Shown: positions 9,566 to 19,292, numbered from the stretch's first letter. The stretch is 64,000 nt of DNA from CAWBYL01 sp963793025 (GCA_963793025.1 CAWBYL010000002.1:124001-188000); one strand, 5' to 3'. Notes: generated by a model not told the origin, from the sequence alone. Translations and numbers: made by a program.

Positions 9566-10833
9566 CGCCCGATGCCTAGCACGCCGGCGAGCCACGGCAG
9601 GGCCTCCGTGAGGGCCCGCGAGACGAAGCCGAAGTCGTGGCCGCCGCCCGTGGTGTGGCTCTCGACCGCCACCCCTGCCCGCCGGGCCGCGTCCACGACC
9701 GGGGTGGGGTCGTGGCCCCGGTCGTCACGACCGACCTCGAACCACCCGGCGAGGGAGAACGACCTCTCGCCGAGCAGGGTGAGCGGGTCATGAGCGGTCC
9801 ACTGGGCGTCGTTGCCGCCGTAGAGCGAGCCCACCGTGCGCGAACGGCTCCCCACCGACGGGCGGAGATCGCCGGCCAGGTCGACGAAGGCGGCGAAGCG
9901 GTCGGGGTGGCGCAGGGCGAGGGTCAACGCGCAGGTTCCGCCCTCGGAGTAGCCGAGGATGCCCCACTTCGACGCCGCCGGGGCGGCGTCGAAGTGGTCG
10001 ACCACGTAGTCCCGCACGTCGTCGACCAGGTAGGTCTCGGCATTGCCCCGGGGGCCGTCGACGCACTCGGTGTCGCCGAAGGGCGTGCCGTTGGCGTCGA
10101 CCATCACCAGGATCGGCGCCCCACCCGTCTGGGCCACCACCGCGTCGGCTGTGCGGTCGATGTGCGCGGCGCGCGTCCAGTCGGAGGGCCAGCTGGGCGT
10201 GCCCCCGATGACGATCACTGCCGAGCGGGCCACCTCGGGACGGGTGAAGTAGTCCGGCGGGAGCCACACCCGGGCGGTGCGGCCGGAGAAGCCCGACCTG
10301 GTACCGGGGATCTTCACGTCGGTGAGCCACCCCCGGTTCGGGGCCGCACCGACGGTCGAGGCGGGGGTGGTACCGGCTCCGACCAGCGGGTCGGTCTCGG
10401 GCTCGACGGCCACCGTGGCGCTGACCAGGGGGTCGACGTGGTCATGCCCGAGGAGGCTGCCCACGGTGGGCCAGTACTGGTAGTGCTGGTTGGCCACCGC
10501 CCCGGCGGCCAGCAGACCGAGCGGCAGGCACACCAGGGCGATGGTGCGACCCGAGACGGCGAGGGATCTCCAGCCCACCATGGCGACCGCCGGGCCGACG
10601 AAGGGCAGGAGGGCCAGCGCGTAGAACCACAGCGGGATGCCGAAGGGGACGAGTCCGCTCCCGTGGAGCACCAGTGCCGATCCGGCGGTGCCGACCAGCG
10701 ACCACATCACGACCCGCACGGGCAGGAGCCGGGTACCGGACCGAGCCCGCACCAGGACGGTCCCCAGCATCAGGGTGAAGGTCGCCAGGATCACGGCGAC
10801 CGTCGACCCGGCGATCAGCGACACGTGCTCCAC
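9562..10833 (-). CDS. Membrane-anchored alpha/beta-hydrolase (putative esterase family)
   Basis: 423-residue protein with four N-terminal transmembrane helices (about residues 5-130) followed by an esterase domain on one side of the membrane. The nucleophile elbow is GYSEGG, and the last catalytic His is in GGGHDFGF near the C-terminus. The catalytic domain resembles the esterase D/mycolyltransferase fold. GTG 10833 is chosen as the first plausible start before the first helix; another GTG lies three codons later. It is the upstream partner of the thioesterase gene. The substrate is unknown; lipids or cell-envelope esters are plausible. Confidence 0.75.
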   Translation of the reverse strand: MEHVSLIAGSTVAVILATFTLMLGTVLVRARSGTRLLPVRVVMWSLVGTAGSALVLHGSGLVPFGIPLWFYALALLPFVGPAVAMVGWRSLAVSGRTIALVCLPLGLLAAGAVANQHYQYWPTVGSLLGHDHVDPLVSATVAVEPETDPLVGAGTTPASTVGAAPNRGWLTDVKIPGTRSGFSGRTARVWLPPDYFTRPEVARSAVIVIGGTPSWPSDWTRAAHIDRTADAVVAQTGGAPILVMVDANGTPFGDTECVDGPRGNAETYLVDDVRDYVVDHFDAAPAASKWGILGYSEGGTCALTLALRHPDRFAAFVDLAGDLRPSVGSRSRTVGSLYGGNDAQWTAHDPLTLLGERSFSLAGWFEVGRDDRGHDPTPVVDAARRAGVAVESHTTGGGHDFGFVSRALTEALPWLAGVLGIGR

Positions 10834-10889
10834 GTCGCGGAGCGTAAGCCTCGGCCGGACCGCCGTCCGGTCGGTCGCGCGGGCCGCGC

Positions 10890-11585
10890 TCAGGAGCGGT
10901 TCGAGGCGAGCGGGGTCCCGTCGAAGCGGTCGAAGGTGGCGAAGGTCTCGACGGCCTGGCGGCGCAGCCGGGTGGGTCGCTCGACAGGGTGGCCGAGAGC
11001 GAGGACAGCGGCGAGGGCGAACTCCTCGGGCACGGCCAGCAGCTCCTTGATGGCCGGCTCGACCCGGGCGTGCATGGTGGTCAGGACCCCGCCCAGGTCC
11101 TCCTCGCGGGCGGCGAGCAGGATGCTCCAGACGAAGGGGTAGATCGACGCCCCGGACACCATGGGGTGGCGCCCGAGGTCGCGATCGGTGGCGACGAGCG
11201 CCGTCTGGTCGGCCAGCACCACGAGGACGACCGGGGCCTCGAACAGGGCGGCCACGAGGGGCGAGACCGGAGCGTCGTCGGGACGCGAGCGCCGGGACTC
11301 GTCGACCACCCGGGCCTCCTCGGCCCGGTCGCCGATCGGTGACCACGGAGTCAGGTTGGCGGCCCGCAGGGCGAGGTAGTCGTCCCACGGCCCGGCGTAG
11401 AGAGCGGCCAGTCCACGGCGGACCTCGGGGTCGTCGACCACGATGACCCGCCACGCCTGACGGTTGCCTCCGTTGGGGGCGAAGCGGGCGCTGTCCAGCA
11501 CCCGGTGCACCACGGAGTGATCGACCGCCTCGACGGTGAAGCTCCGGATGGCGCCAGTGGTGCGCAGCCCCTCGGTCAGCTCCAT
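10890..11585 (-). CDS. Nitroreductase-family flavoprotein
   Basis: 231-residue FMN-dependent oxidoreductase of the nitroreductase fold. The N-terminal RSF segment and the ARFAPNGGNRQAWRVIVV stretch (about residues 32-49) form the FMN-binding region, and AREEDLGGVLTT is the usual helix near the dimer interface. ATG 11585 lies inside the last codons of the preceding 78-residue gene (10-nt overlap). The real substrate may be a quinone, enone or flavin rather than a nitro compound. It resembles the C-terminal half of the fusion gene at 48981-50114. Confidence 0.82.
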   Translation of the reverse strand: MELTEGLRTTGAIRSFTVEAVDHSVVHRVLDSARFAPNGGNRQAWRVIVVDDPEVRRGLAALYAGPWDDYLALRAANLTPWSPIGDRAEEARVVDESRRSRPDDAPVSPLVAALFEAPVVLVVLADQTALVATDRDLGRHPMVSGASIYPFVWSILLAAREEDLGGVLTTMHARVEPAIKELLAVPEEFALAAVLALGHPVERPTRLRRQAVETFATFDRFDGTPLASNRS

Positions 11586-11812
11586 CCGTCCCCGGCCCCC
11601 TCCGGCGGATCGACCGGTCGGGCCGACGGGTCGAGCCGCACCACCGACCGGACCCCCGCGAGCGGAAAGGCGGCGACCGCGGTCTCGTCCCGGGCCTTGT
11701 CCTTGTCCTTGCGCTCGACGAAGAAGTACACCCCCTCCTTGATGTACATGTCGTCGGCGATGATGCGCTCGCTGCCGTAGCTGCTGGTGAGGGCGACCTC
11801 GTAGATGGCCAT
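11576..11812 (-). CDS. Small hypothetical protein coupled to the nitroreductase
   Basis: 78-residue soluble protein. The N-terminal half is a beta-rich segment (MAIYEVALTSSYGSERIIAD) followed by a lysine-rich stretch (ERKDKDKARDE). The last codons overlap the nitroreductase start, so the two are co-translated. No family is recognised. Codon bias and the overlap argue that it is genuine. Confidence 0.6.
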   Translation of the reverse strand: MAIYEVALTSSYGSERIIADDMYIKEGVYFFVERKDKDKARDETAVAAFPLAGVRSVVRLDPSARPVDPPEGAGDGWS

Positions 11813-11821
11813 GGCCCGAGC

Positions 11822-13514
11822 CTACGGAGGTGGCGTGCCGGTCGCCGGGCCGCCGGAGCCGACCACATCGAGGTCGGGGTGGGTCGCCGGCACCGGAACG
11901 GTCCCTGACACCTTCGTGCCCACACCCGGTCGGGAGTTGACTTCCAGCTCGCCACCGAACGCGCCGAGCCGGTCGCCCATGTTCACGAAGCCGTGCCCCG
12001 CCCCGTCGCGGGTGGGGTCGAAGCCGACGCCGTCGTCGCACACCTCGAACCACAGCCGCCCGTCTCCGTCACCCACCGCAACGCGGCAGGCTGCTCTCGG
12101 GTCCGGCGTGCTTGCCCGCGTTCTGGATGGCCTCCAGGCAGCAGAAGTAGACGGCCGCTTCCATCTCCGGGTCGTGGCGGCCGACGTCGTCGGCCTCGAC
12201 CGTGGTGGGTAGCGCCGACCGGAGGGCCGCAGTGCGCAGTGCTTCACCCAGCCCGCGCTCGCGCAACAGCGGCGGATAGATGCCGTGGGCCAGCTCCCGC
12301 AGAGCGCCCAGGCTCGTCTGGAGATCGTCGCGCAGCTCCTCGAGCAGGCGGCGGGCGCTGACCGGGTCGGAGTCGAAGAGTGTGGTGGTGAGCCCGAGCT
12401 TCACCGCCATGGCCACGAGGTGCTGTTGGGCGCCGTCGTGGAGGTTGCGCTCGATCTCCCGCCGCGACTCGTCGGCCGCGGTCACGATGCGGACCCGGGA
12501 GGCCGCCAGCTCGGCGTTGCTGAGCTGGAGCTCGTCGAGGGAGGCCTGCAGCGCCGAATCGAGGCGGACGTTGTGCAGGGCCAGCCCGAGCTGGCGGGCG
12601 AGCTCCACCAGGATTCGGTCCTCCTCCTCGGTGAAGGCGTCGCCGTCGGGCCGCCGCGAGACGACGATGAGGCCGAGCAGTTCGCCGAGGTGCGTCACCG
12701 ACACCGAGCGCAGCACCGTGCTGGTCCGGGCGGTGAGCAGGTCGGGGATCCAGATCTGCAGCCAGGTCGGGCCCTGGGCGTGGGCGCTGGCCACGACCGG
12801 TAGCTCCTCGGTGCCCAGCTCGATGGTGGCCGCCGGGGCGTGCGGCACCGACACCGAGCGGGCCAGGCTCCCGGCGCTGCCGGTCCAGATCTCGGCGACC
12901 TCCAGGTCGAGGGTCCGGCGCAGGGTCTCGACCAGTTGCAGGATCAGCTCGTCCATGGGGACGGCCCGGGACATGTGCGAGCCGAAGGCCTCGAGGGCCT
13001 CCTCCGGGGCGTGGCGCTCGCCATAGACGAACTGGTTGGCCGCCTCGGTGAGTCGGCGCCGGAGCGGGAAGGCGAGGATGCCGGCCAGCCCGGCGGCGAC
13101 GACGGACAGGCCGAGGGTGGTTCGCTCCTGCCCCTCGGGCGTCTGGCCGAGGCCTACGACGACCAGCACGTACACGGCGCACACCAGGAGGACCAGCCCA
13201 CACGTGACGAGGACGTGGGTCGCGACCGGGGCGGCGGCGCGGCGGGTGCGCGTCCAGCGCCCGAGCCCGGCGGCGACCGGTATCAGGACGCATCCCACGC
13301 CGACCCCGACGGCGACGCGCCCGGGCCAGTCGACCAGGATCTGACTGGTGACGGCAACGAGCGCGGCGGTCACCGTCAAGGCCATTGCGCTCACGAGCCA
13401 CAGCTGCCGCGCCCGACCGGCCGCCTCGTCACGCCGGGCCACCAGCGCGGCGCACCCTGCCGCCGCGGTGAGCGCGACCCCCACCCAGGCGGACACGGTG
13501 AGCGCCGCGGTCAT
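11822..13514 (-). pseudogene. NarL-type sensor histidine kinase with a C-terminal frameshift
   Basis: From ATG 13514 the protein has about six membrane helices (residues 5-150), a GAF domain (about 185-315), a coiled coil, and a HisKA_3 phosphoacceptor box with H359 in ERNLHDGAQQ. The reading frame is lost near 12089-12092, after KHAGP. It resumes in another frame with the ATP-binding part (FEVCDDGVGFD, GHGFVNMGDRLGAFGG). Removing one base restores a 563-residue kinase. Whether this is a real mutation or a sequence error cannot be decided from sequence. No response-regulator gene is adjacent. It would act at the membrane as a signal-transducing kinase. Confidence 0.7.
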
Positions 13515-13533
13515 GACGGGCCGCTTCCCACGG

Positions 13534-15954
13534 TCACTCGGCCCGTAGGGCGCGGGCGGGTCGATGGCGACGCAGCGCACGGCTCGGGAACCACGACAGA
13601 GCGACAGCGACGAGCAGGGTGCTCGGCACCACCAGGGCCAGGACGAGCCACGGTTGTCGGGGCACGGCGACCACGCCGAGGTGGTCGACCAGCTGGTGCC
13701 ACACGGCCCGTCCGACGATCAGCCCGAGCGGGACACCGACCAGGATGCCGGTGAGGGCGATGGTGATCGACTCGGACAGCACGATCCCGGTGACACCTCG
13801 CCGGCGGAGTCCGAGCGTCCGGAGCACGGCGACGTCGACGCGCCGCCGGCGCGCCGAGATGACCAGGGTGTGCAGGAGCCCCAGCACCCCGAGGACGGCG
13901 AAGAACGCACCGATGGCCAGGCTGATGTCTCGCGTGTCGGTCACGTCCTGGATGCCGGACGGAACCGCCGGCTCGGCGTACGGGCCGAACTCCAGGCCGA
14001 ACTGGTCGCCGAGGTCCTGCTGGAGCGCGGCGACGTCGATCCCCGGGGCGTAGCGGAGCGCGAGGGTCTGGTCGCCGTCGCCGAGGGTGAGGGCGGCAAG
14101 ACCTTCAGCGGTGAACACGGCCCCTTCGTCGATCGCCGTGATGTCGGTGGGTGGCATCACCGCCTCGCCCACGACGGTCAGATCGACGACCTTCCCGTCC
14201 GGGGTCGTGGCTGCGACCACGTCGCCGAGCGACAACCCGAAGCCCCGCATCGTGGCACTCCCGAACGCCACCTCGCCCGGTCCGGAGGGGAGCCGACCGT
14301 CCCGGCGGGTGAGGGTCATGTTCCCCTTCACCGCCTCGATGGCGTTCCCCCCGAGCGGGACTCCGTTGATCAGGACCGTCCCGGAGTCGAGCACTCCCAC
14401 CCCGGTCACGCGTGGGTCAGCGGCGATGTCAGCACTGGGATCGCCTCCTCCGAAGGAATCGGGGAGCGTCGACCAGTTCCATCCCCAGTGGCCGGGGTCG
14501 GCCGAGAGGTCGTCCAGGCTGCGCACCATCACGCCGGTGCCGACGATCCCGGACACGCCGACGGCGACCGCCACCATCGCCGAGCGGGCCCGTAGCGAGG
14601 ACCGGCCCCGGGTCCCGTCGGTGGCGTAGCGAACTCCGGTGGTCACCGCGACCGGCGCCCCGAGGTTGAACGCCAGTCGGGCCAACGCCGGCCTCGGTCG
14701 GTCCACGGGAGGGCGGGCGGAGCCGAGGCGACGGGCGGCGAGCAGTCCCCACACCGCGAGCACGGCGATCATCGTGACCGCGCCGACCACGAGCACCAGC
14801 GGATCGGTCCACACGCCGGGGTCGATCTCGCTGCGCCGGGCGATCCCGGTGGGCAGGAGGGGGGAGGCCAGGATCGACACCCCTGCGCCGACCACGACGC
14901 CGACGGCCGCGGCCACCACGACCGGCGCCGCCGGCGCGACCATCTGCTCCCGTCGGGTGAGGCCGAGGGCGACCAGGGCCGTCGTGGCGTCCGAACGGGC
15001 CGCGATCTCCCGGCTGGCGGCCTGCCCGGCCACGATCCCCCCGGCGAGGGCGGCGGCCGCCCCGAAGAGGGCCAGCCCGCCCGCGAGCCCGTTCACCGCG
15101 TGCTGGGCGTCGTCGCTGTAGGCGTTGGCCGCGCTCTCCATCGCCGGGAAGTAGCCCTGGTCGGCCCCAGCGGTGTCGCTCGACTCGCTGTCGGATCCCG
15201 TCGCCGCCGGCGCCGACATGCCGGTCAGGCTCGTCGCCAACTGGGTGATCCGGGCCATCTGGCCGGGGTCGAGGAGCCGGACCTGGGCGGCGGGCGGCCA
15301 GGCGCCCACGCCCGGATGGCTGGCCACGAAGGCGGGGGAGACGAGTCCGACCGGTGAGCCGGCCCGGATGTCCTGGTTCAGATCGCTGGGCGCCCGACTC
15401 ACGCCGACGACCCGTAGTTCCAGGTGAGGCCCGTTGAACCCGGGGAAGGAGTCTCCGCCGAGTTGGTCGAGGTCATCGGGCGACCACGTGTTCAGGTCCA
15501 GCGTGTCGCCGACGTCGGCACCGGTCAGCTCGGCGGCGAGCTCGTTGATGGACACCTCGTCGGGAGAATCAGGGCCAGGGAGTCGCCCCCGCAACATCCG
15601 GACGCGGTCCTGGGTGACGCCGTAGGCGCCGTCGGGGTCGGTCTGCAGCTCGAGGAAGGGCGCGTTGTCGGGGAAGGCGGTGATGAGGTAGCGGGGTGTG
15701 ACGGCGCCGACGGCCGGGTCGGCGCGCAGGGCGGCGACGAGACCGGGGAGTTGGCTGGGATCGTTGGTCTGGTACCAGACGTCGCTGGCATCGGCCCAGT
15801 GGCGGAAGCGACTGACCGTGGACGACGTCCGACGGGCACCGGCCAGGGCGGTGAGGGTCACGGTGCTCACCAGCGCGGCGAGCAGGGCGAGGCCGAGGAG
15901 GCTCGCCCAGCGTCGCCGCAGGTGGTTGCGCCACAGCAGCCAGAGGGGGCTCAT
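13534..15954 (-). CDS. FtsX-like ABC transporter permease, two-module form
   Basis: 806-residue permease with two FtsX/MacB modules. Each has an extracytoplasmic domain and a cluster of hydrophobic helices; the final set (IGAFFAVLGVLGLLHTLVIS, then RRRRVDVAVLRTLGLRRR) is the typical FtsX motor contact region. ATG 15954 is taken as the start; the frame upstream is Arg/Gly-rich without membrane character. No ATPase gene adjoins it, so the partner must be elsewhere. It precedes the sensor kinase on the same strand by 19 bp, an arrangement also seen in Firmicutes peptide-sensing modules, but here without a response regulator. Confidence 0.82.
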   Translation of the reverse strand: MSPLWLLWRNHLRRRWASLLGLALLAALVSTVTLTALAGARRTSSTVSRFRHWADASDVWYQTNDPSQLPGLVAALRADPAVGAVTPRYLITAFPDNAPFLELQTDPDGAYGVTQDRVRMLRGRLPGPDSPDEVSINELAAELTGADVGDTLDLNTWSPDDLDQLGGDSFPGFNGPHLELRVVGVSRAPSDLNQDIRAGSPVGLVSPAFVASHPGVGAWPPAAQVRLLDPGQMARITQLATSLTGMSAPAATGSDSESSDTAGADQGYFPAMESAANAYSDDAQHAVNGLAGGLALFGAAAALAGGIVAGQAASREIAARSDATTALVALGLTRREQMVAPAAPVVVAAAVGVVVGAGVSILASPLLPTGIARRSEIDPGVWTDPLVLVVGAVTMIAVLAVWGLLAARRLGSARPPVDRPRPALARLAFNLGAPVAVTTGVRYATDGTRGRSSLRARSAMVAVAVGVSGIVGTGVMVRSLDDLSADPGHWGWNWSTLPDSFGGGDPSADIAADPRVTGVGVLDSGTVLINGVPLGGNAIEAVKGNMTLTRRDGRLPSGPGEVAFGSATMRGFGLSLGDVVAATTPDGKVVDLTVVGEAVMPPTDITAIDEGAVFTAEGLAALTLGDGDQTLALRYAPGIDVAALQQDLGDQFGLEFGPYAEPAVPSGIQDVTDTRDISLAIGAFFAVLGVLGLLHTLVISARRRRVDVAVLRTLGLRRRGVTGIVLSESITIALTGILVGVPLGLIVGRAVWHQLVDHLGVVAVPRQPWLVLALVVPSTLLVAVALSWFPSRALRRHRPARALRAE

Positions 15955-16064
15955 GGGCTCGCCGCCCCGCCCGTGGCGGCGGGGGGAACGAAGGTGCGAC
16001 GGTCGGCCACCCACTCATGAGACCCGATACGGGCGGGTCCGGCAATGGTGCAGAGACGAGCGTC

Positions 16065-16108
16065 GAGGGGGTCCCAGCACCCCCTTCTCCACCGGTGGTG
16101 GGACCCTC
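16065..16108 (-). terminator. Inverted repeat between the GlsB-like and permease genes
   Basis: GGGTCCCA (16069-16076) pairs with TGGGACCC (16099-16106), and the flanking GAG/CTC bases extend the stem. It lies just after the GlsB-like stop in the direction of transcription. There is no U-run, so termination is only suggested. Confidence 0.35.
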
Positions 16109-16134
16109 GTGCCGCCCGCCCACGCCGCCCCGGG

Positions 16135-16389
16135 TCAGCGGCGGGCGCGCACCGCCCGCCAGATGGCCAGGACGATCACGGCCCCGACGATGGAGCCGAT
16201 GATCCCCGAGGGGCGCAGGGCCAGACCGTCGCCGGAGAGGAGGCTGGCGAGCAGCCCACCCACGAACGAGCCCACGAGGCCGGCGATGAGCAGCTCCCCC
16301 CAGTTCTCGGGGAACATGCCGCCGCCGAGGATGGCGTTGGCCAACCACCCGGCGAGGGCGCCGAGGGCGATGATGGCGAGGATGAGCAC
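16135..16389 (-). CDS. GlsB/YeaQ/YmgE-family small membrane protein
   Basis: 84-residue protein with three glycine-rich transmembrane helices: LAIIALGALAGWLANAI, LLIAGLVGSFVGGLLASLL and GIIGSIVGAVIVLAIWRAV. This is the pattern of the transglycosylase-associated/GlsB stress-response family. GTG 16389 is preceded by GGAG at suitable distance, and any longer frame is Arg/Pro-rich and unlikely to be translated. These proteins are generally linked to envelope or general stress, with no defined reaction. It is divergent from the sulfotransferase operon. Confidence 0.78.
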   Translation of the reverse strand: MLILAIIALGALAGWLANAILGGGMFPENWGELLIAGLVGSFVGGLLASLLSGDGLALRPSGIIGSIVGAVIVLAIWRAVRARR

Positions 16390-16471
16390 GGGATCGGCTC
16401 CGTTCGGACGCGATGGGGACGGACCATCCTGGCACCTGACGCCGGCGCGATCGGCCGACGCCGGTCGGCGG

Positions 16472-16505
16472 TAGTCTCCCCACGGTGGGGGACGACCGCC
16501 GATGA
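16472..16505 (+). promoter_or_regulatory. Putative leaderless promoter with a 6-codon mini-ORF before the sulfotransferase
   Basis: TAGTCT (16472-16477) fits a TANNNT -10 box. Seven nucleotides later a GTG (16485) opens a six-codon ORF (VGDDRR) whose TGA (16503-16505) overlaps the sulfotransferase ATG (16502). If the transcript starts at this GTG, the mini-ORF would be the leaderless entry site and would feed ribosomes to the main gene. Inferred from sequence alone. Confidence 0.4.
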
Positions 16506-17770
16506 CGTGGCAACCCGGCCCGCGTCCCGAGTGGGTGGGGGCCATCGATCGCGGCGAGGTGCCTCCCATCTCCGACGTGGCCCTCCGACCTCTCGACCGC
16601 GACCTCCTCCTGGCCGAGGCGAGGGCCCGGCTCGGTCTCGACGACGACGCCGGCGTGGGCGCGATCGACGGGGACGACGGCTTCCTGGAGCCGCTCGACC
16701 TGGTGCTGCGGGCGCTGGAGGACGAGGCCCGCCTCACCGTCACCGGGCGGTGGATCACCCGTCGCTTCGTGCTCCGGCTGCTGGAGGTCCGCTTCCACAT
16801 CGCGGCCTATCTGGCCGCCGATCCGGGGGTGCGCGACGAACATGTCCGGGCGCCGATCGTGGTGACCGGCGCTCCCCGCACGGGCACCACCATCCTCTTC
16901 GGCACCATGGACCGCGATCCGTCGCTGCGGGCTCCGGAGGGGTGGGAGCTGCTGCGGCCGGTGCCGCCTCCGGCCCCCGACGGCGAGCCCGACGAGGGCC
17001 GCCTGGCCCTGGCCGACCGCGAGCTGCGGATGATGGGGGCGGCGTCGTCGGGGCTCGACGCCATCCACGAGTACACCGGGCGCATGCCGAAGGAGTGCCT
17101 GTCGGCCATGTCCTTCGAGTTCCTCACCGAGGAGTTCACCGCCCGCTACCACGTGCCGACCTACGCCCGGTACCTCGAGACCTGCGACATGGGACCGGCC
17201 TACCGCATGCACCGCCTGGTGCTGCAGATCCTCCAGCGGCGGGGCACCGACGTGCAGTGGCTGCTGAAGTCGCCGGTGCACCTGCACTCGCTGCCCACGC
17301 TCTACGCCACCTATCCCGACGCCCGGGTGGTGGTGACCCACCGTGATCCGCTCACCCTCCTGCCGTCGGTGACCAGCCTGGTGTGCACCCTGCGCCGGGC
17401 CCACAGCGATGATGTCGACTTCGCCGCCGTGGGTGGCTACCACGAGGCCAAGTACTGGCGCGACCTCGACGGTCTGGCCACCGCCGACGAGGGCGGGTCG
17501 ATCGACGGCCATCCGGTGAGCCACGTCCTGCACACCGACTTCACAGCCGACCCGATCGGGGTCGTGCGTCGGGTCTATGACGACATCGGCCTGGACCTCG
17601 ATCCCGGCGCCGAGCGGGCCATGGTCGACTACCTGGCCGCCCGACCCAAGGGTGTGCACGGCACCCACGAGTACTCCTTCGCCGACCTCGGGCTGGACGC
17701 GGCGGCCGAGCGGGAGCGCTTCGCCCGCTACCAGGCCCACTTCGGGGTGCTCCCGGAAGTGGCCACGTGA
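16502..17770 (+). CDS. Sulfotransferase-family protein
   Basis: 422-residue cytosolic enzyme expected to transfer sulfate from PAPS to a hydroxyl acceptor. The 5'-phosphosulfate loop is APRTGTT at residues 124-130, and a 3'-phosphate-binding segment (VVVTHRDPLTLLPSV) lies further on. The N-terminal 110 residues are a helical extension typical of this actinobacterial branch. It is the first gene of a tight operon: the stop overlaps the GTG of the thioesterase gene, which overlaps the SDR. The acceptor is unknown. Confidence 0.85.
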   Translation: MTWQPGPRPEWVGAIDRGEVPPISDVALRPLDRDLLLAEARARLGLDDDAGVGAIDGDDGFLEPLDLVLRALEDEARLTVTGRWITRRFVLRLLEVRFHIAAYLAADPGVRDEHVRAPIVVTGAPRTGTTILFGTMDRDPSLRAPEGWELLRPVPPPAPDGEPDEGRLALADRELRMMGAASSGLDAIHEYTGRMPKECLSAMSFEFLTEEFTARYHVPTYARYLETCDMGPAYRMHRLVLQILQRRGTDVQWLLKSPVHLHSLPTLYATYPDARVVVTHRDPLTLLPSVTSLVCTLRRAHSDDVDFAAVGGYHEAKYWRDLDGLATADEGGSIDGHPVSHVLHTDFTADPIGVVRRVYDDIGLDLDPGAERAMVDYLAARPKGVHGTHEYSFADLGLDAAAERERFARYQAHFGVLPEVAT

Positions 17771-18459
17771 GCGACGACCGCCCCCAGCCCGTGTCGGCCG
17801 CCCGGTTGGCCGAACAGCTCGGCGACCGTCTCCCTCTGCTGGAGAGCGTGTCGCCGGCGGCGCGCCGGCTGGTCGATCAGACCCGGCTCCTGGTGGAGGC
17901 GGTGGTGCTCACGACGGTCGACGACGAGGCCCTGGGCGCGGCGACCGACGCCCTCGGGGCCGTCACCGCCGATCTCGCGCGAGCCCGACGCGAGGCACCG
18001 CTCTACCTGGTGCGCCACGCCGACGGTCGGGTCGAGAGCCTGTTGCAGGCCGGCTCCGGACGGCTCAACCCGCAGGCGCCGCCGATCGAGTGGGTCGAGC
18101 GTCCCACCGAGCCGGCGCCGGGCACGGAGCCGGTCCCGGTCGAGGTGAGGGCCCGGTGCACGTTCACGGCGGCCCATGCCGGGTCGCCCAGCCGGGTGCA
18201 CGGCGGGGTGCTGGCGCTGGCCCTCGACGAGGTGCTCGGCACCGCCGTCACCGCGTCGGGCGTGTCGGGGATGACCGTGGGGTTGAACATCTCGCTCAAG
18301 GGGGGCACCCCGTTCGGCGTGCCTGTCGACATCGTGGGGCGGTACTCGGGCCACGAGGGCCGCAAGAGCTTCGCCACCGGCGAGGTGGTGGTCGACGGAA
18401 CGGTGACGGTGGCCGCCACCGCGGTCTTCGTCGGCGAGCGACGGGAGGACACCCCGTGA
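17767..18459 (+). CDS. PaaI-like hotdog thioesterase
   Basis: 230-residue protein with a helical N-terminal extension (about 1-110) and a single hotdog domain. The core signature is SRVHGGVLALALDEVLGTAV (about residues 141-160), with the His-Gly-Gly turn expected for PaaI-type thioesterases. It would hydrolyse a CoA thioester in the cytosol. It starts at GTG 17767 overlapping the sulfotransferase stop by 4 nt, and its own stop overlaps the SDR start, so the three genes form one coupled unit. Confidence 0.8.
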   Translation: MSDDRPQPVSAARLAEQLGDRLPLLESVSPAARRLVDQTRLLVEAVVLTTVDDEALGAATDALGAVTADLARARREAPLYLVRHADGRVESLLQAGSGRLNPQAPPIEWVERPTEPAPGTEPVPVEVRARCTFTAAHAGSPSRVHGGVLALALDEVLGTAVTASGVSGMTVGLNISLKGGTPFGVPVDIVGRYSGHEGRKSFATGEVVVDGTVTVAATAVFVGERREDTP

Positions 18460-19229
18460 CGGTGAAGGTCGATCTGGAGGACCGGGTGGTGATCGTCACC
18501 GGGGCCTCGCGAGGCATCGGGCGGGGCCTGGCCCTGCACCTCGGCGCCCTCGGCGCCCGGCTGGTGGTCACCGGGCGCAAGCAGGCGCGGCTCGACGAGC
18601 TGTCGGGCGAGCTCACCGGCCAGGGCGTGGAGCACCTGGCGGTGGCCGTGGACGTGGCCGACCGTGACGAGGCCTTCGCGCTCGCGGCGACGACGATGGA
18701 TCGCTTCGGTCGCATCGACGGCCTGGTGGCCAACGCCCAGACCTTCCGCTCGGTCACCCCCCTCGCCGATGTCTCCGAGTCGGACATGGACCTGCTGTAC
18801 GACACGGGACCGAAGGGCACCCTGTGGGGAATGCAGGCGGTGTTCCCCCACATGCGTGACCAGGGCTGGGGCCGCATCGTCACGATGGGCTCGAACGGCG
18901 CCCTCATGGGCTCGGCGGGCTATGGGCCCTATGTGGCCTCCAAGGAGGCCATCCGAGGCCTCACCCGGGTGGCGGCCCGTGAGTGGGGCCAGCACGGCAT
19001 CGTGGTGAACTGCGTCTGTCCGGTGTCGGTCGCCCACCGGGCCCCTCCCGCCGAGGACACCGAGCGGGCCGCCATGTTCGCTGCGACCTTCGCCGCCCAG
19101 CCGGTCGCTCGTGACGGCGACGCCGAGGACGACATCGCCCCCATCGTGGCCTTCCTGCTGTCCGACGCCTGTCGCTACATGACCGGCCAGACCCTCATGG
19201 CCGACGGCGGCGCCATCATGTTGCACTGA
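18456..19229 (+). CDS. Short-chain dehydrogenase/reductase
   Basis: 257-residue NAD(P)-dependent oxidoreductase. The cofactor motif TGASRGIG is at residues 15-22 and the catalytic YxxxK is in YVASKEA. The usual NNAG motif is altered to ANAQ, which is uncommon. GTG 18456 overlaps the thioesterase stop. Last gene of the sulfotransferase operon; it probably interconverts a hydroxyl and a keto group on the same substrate pool. Confidence 0.85.
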   Translation: MTVKVDLEDRVVIVTGASRGIGRGLALHLGALGARLVVTGRKQARLDELSGELTGQGVEHLAVAVDVADRDEAFALAATTMDRFGRIDGLVANAQTFRSVTPLADVSESDMDLLYDTGPKGTLWGMQAVFPHMRDQGWGRIVTMGSNGALMGSAGYGPYVASKEAIRGLTRVAAREWGQHGIVVNCVCPVSVAHRAPPAEDTERAAMFAATFAAQPVARDGDAEDDIAPIVAFLLSDACRYMTGQTLMADGGAIMLH

Positions 19230-19292
19230 CCCGGACCTCACCGGCCGCCGGCTCGCTGACGGACCTCCGGCCGCGAAGGTGGCGCGGCGGGG

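Noticed and set aside
9637..11142. 501-codon frame on the plus strand opposite the esterase and nitroreductase
   Set aside because: No recognisable protein segments; the minus-strand genes carry all catalytic motifs.
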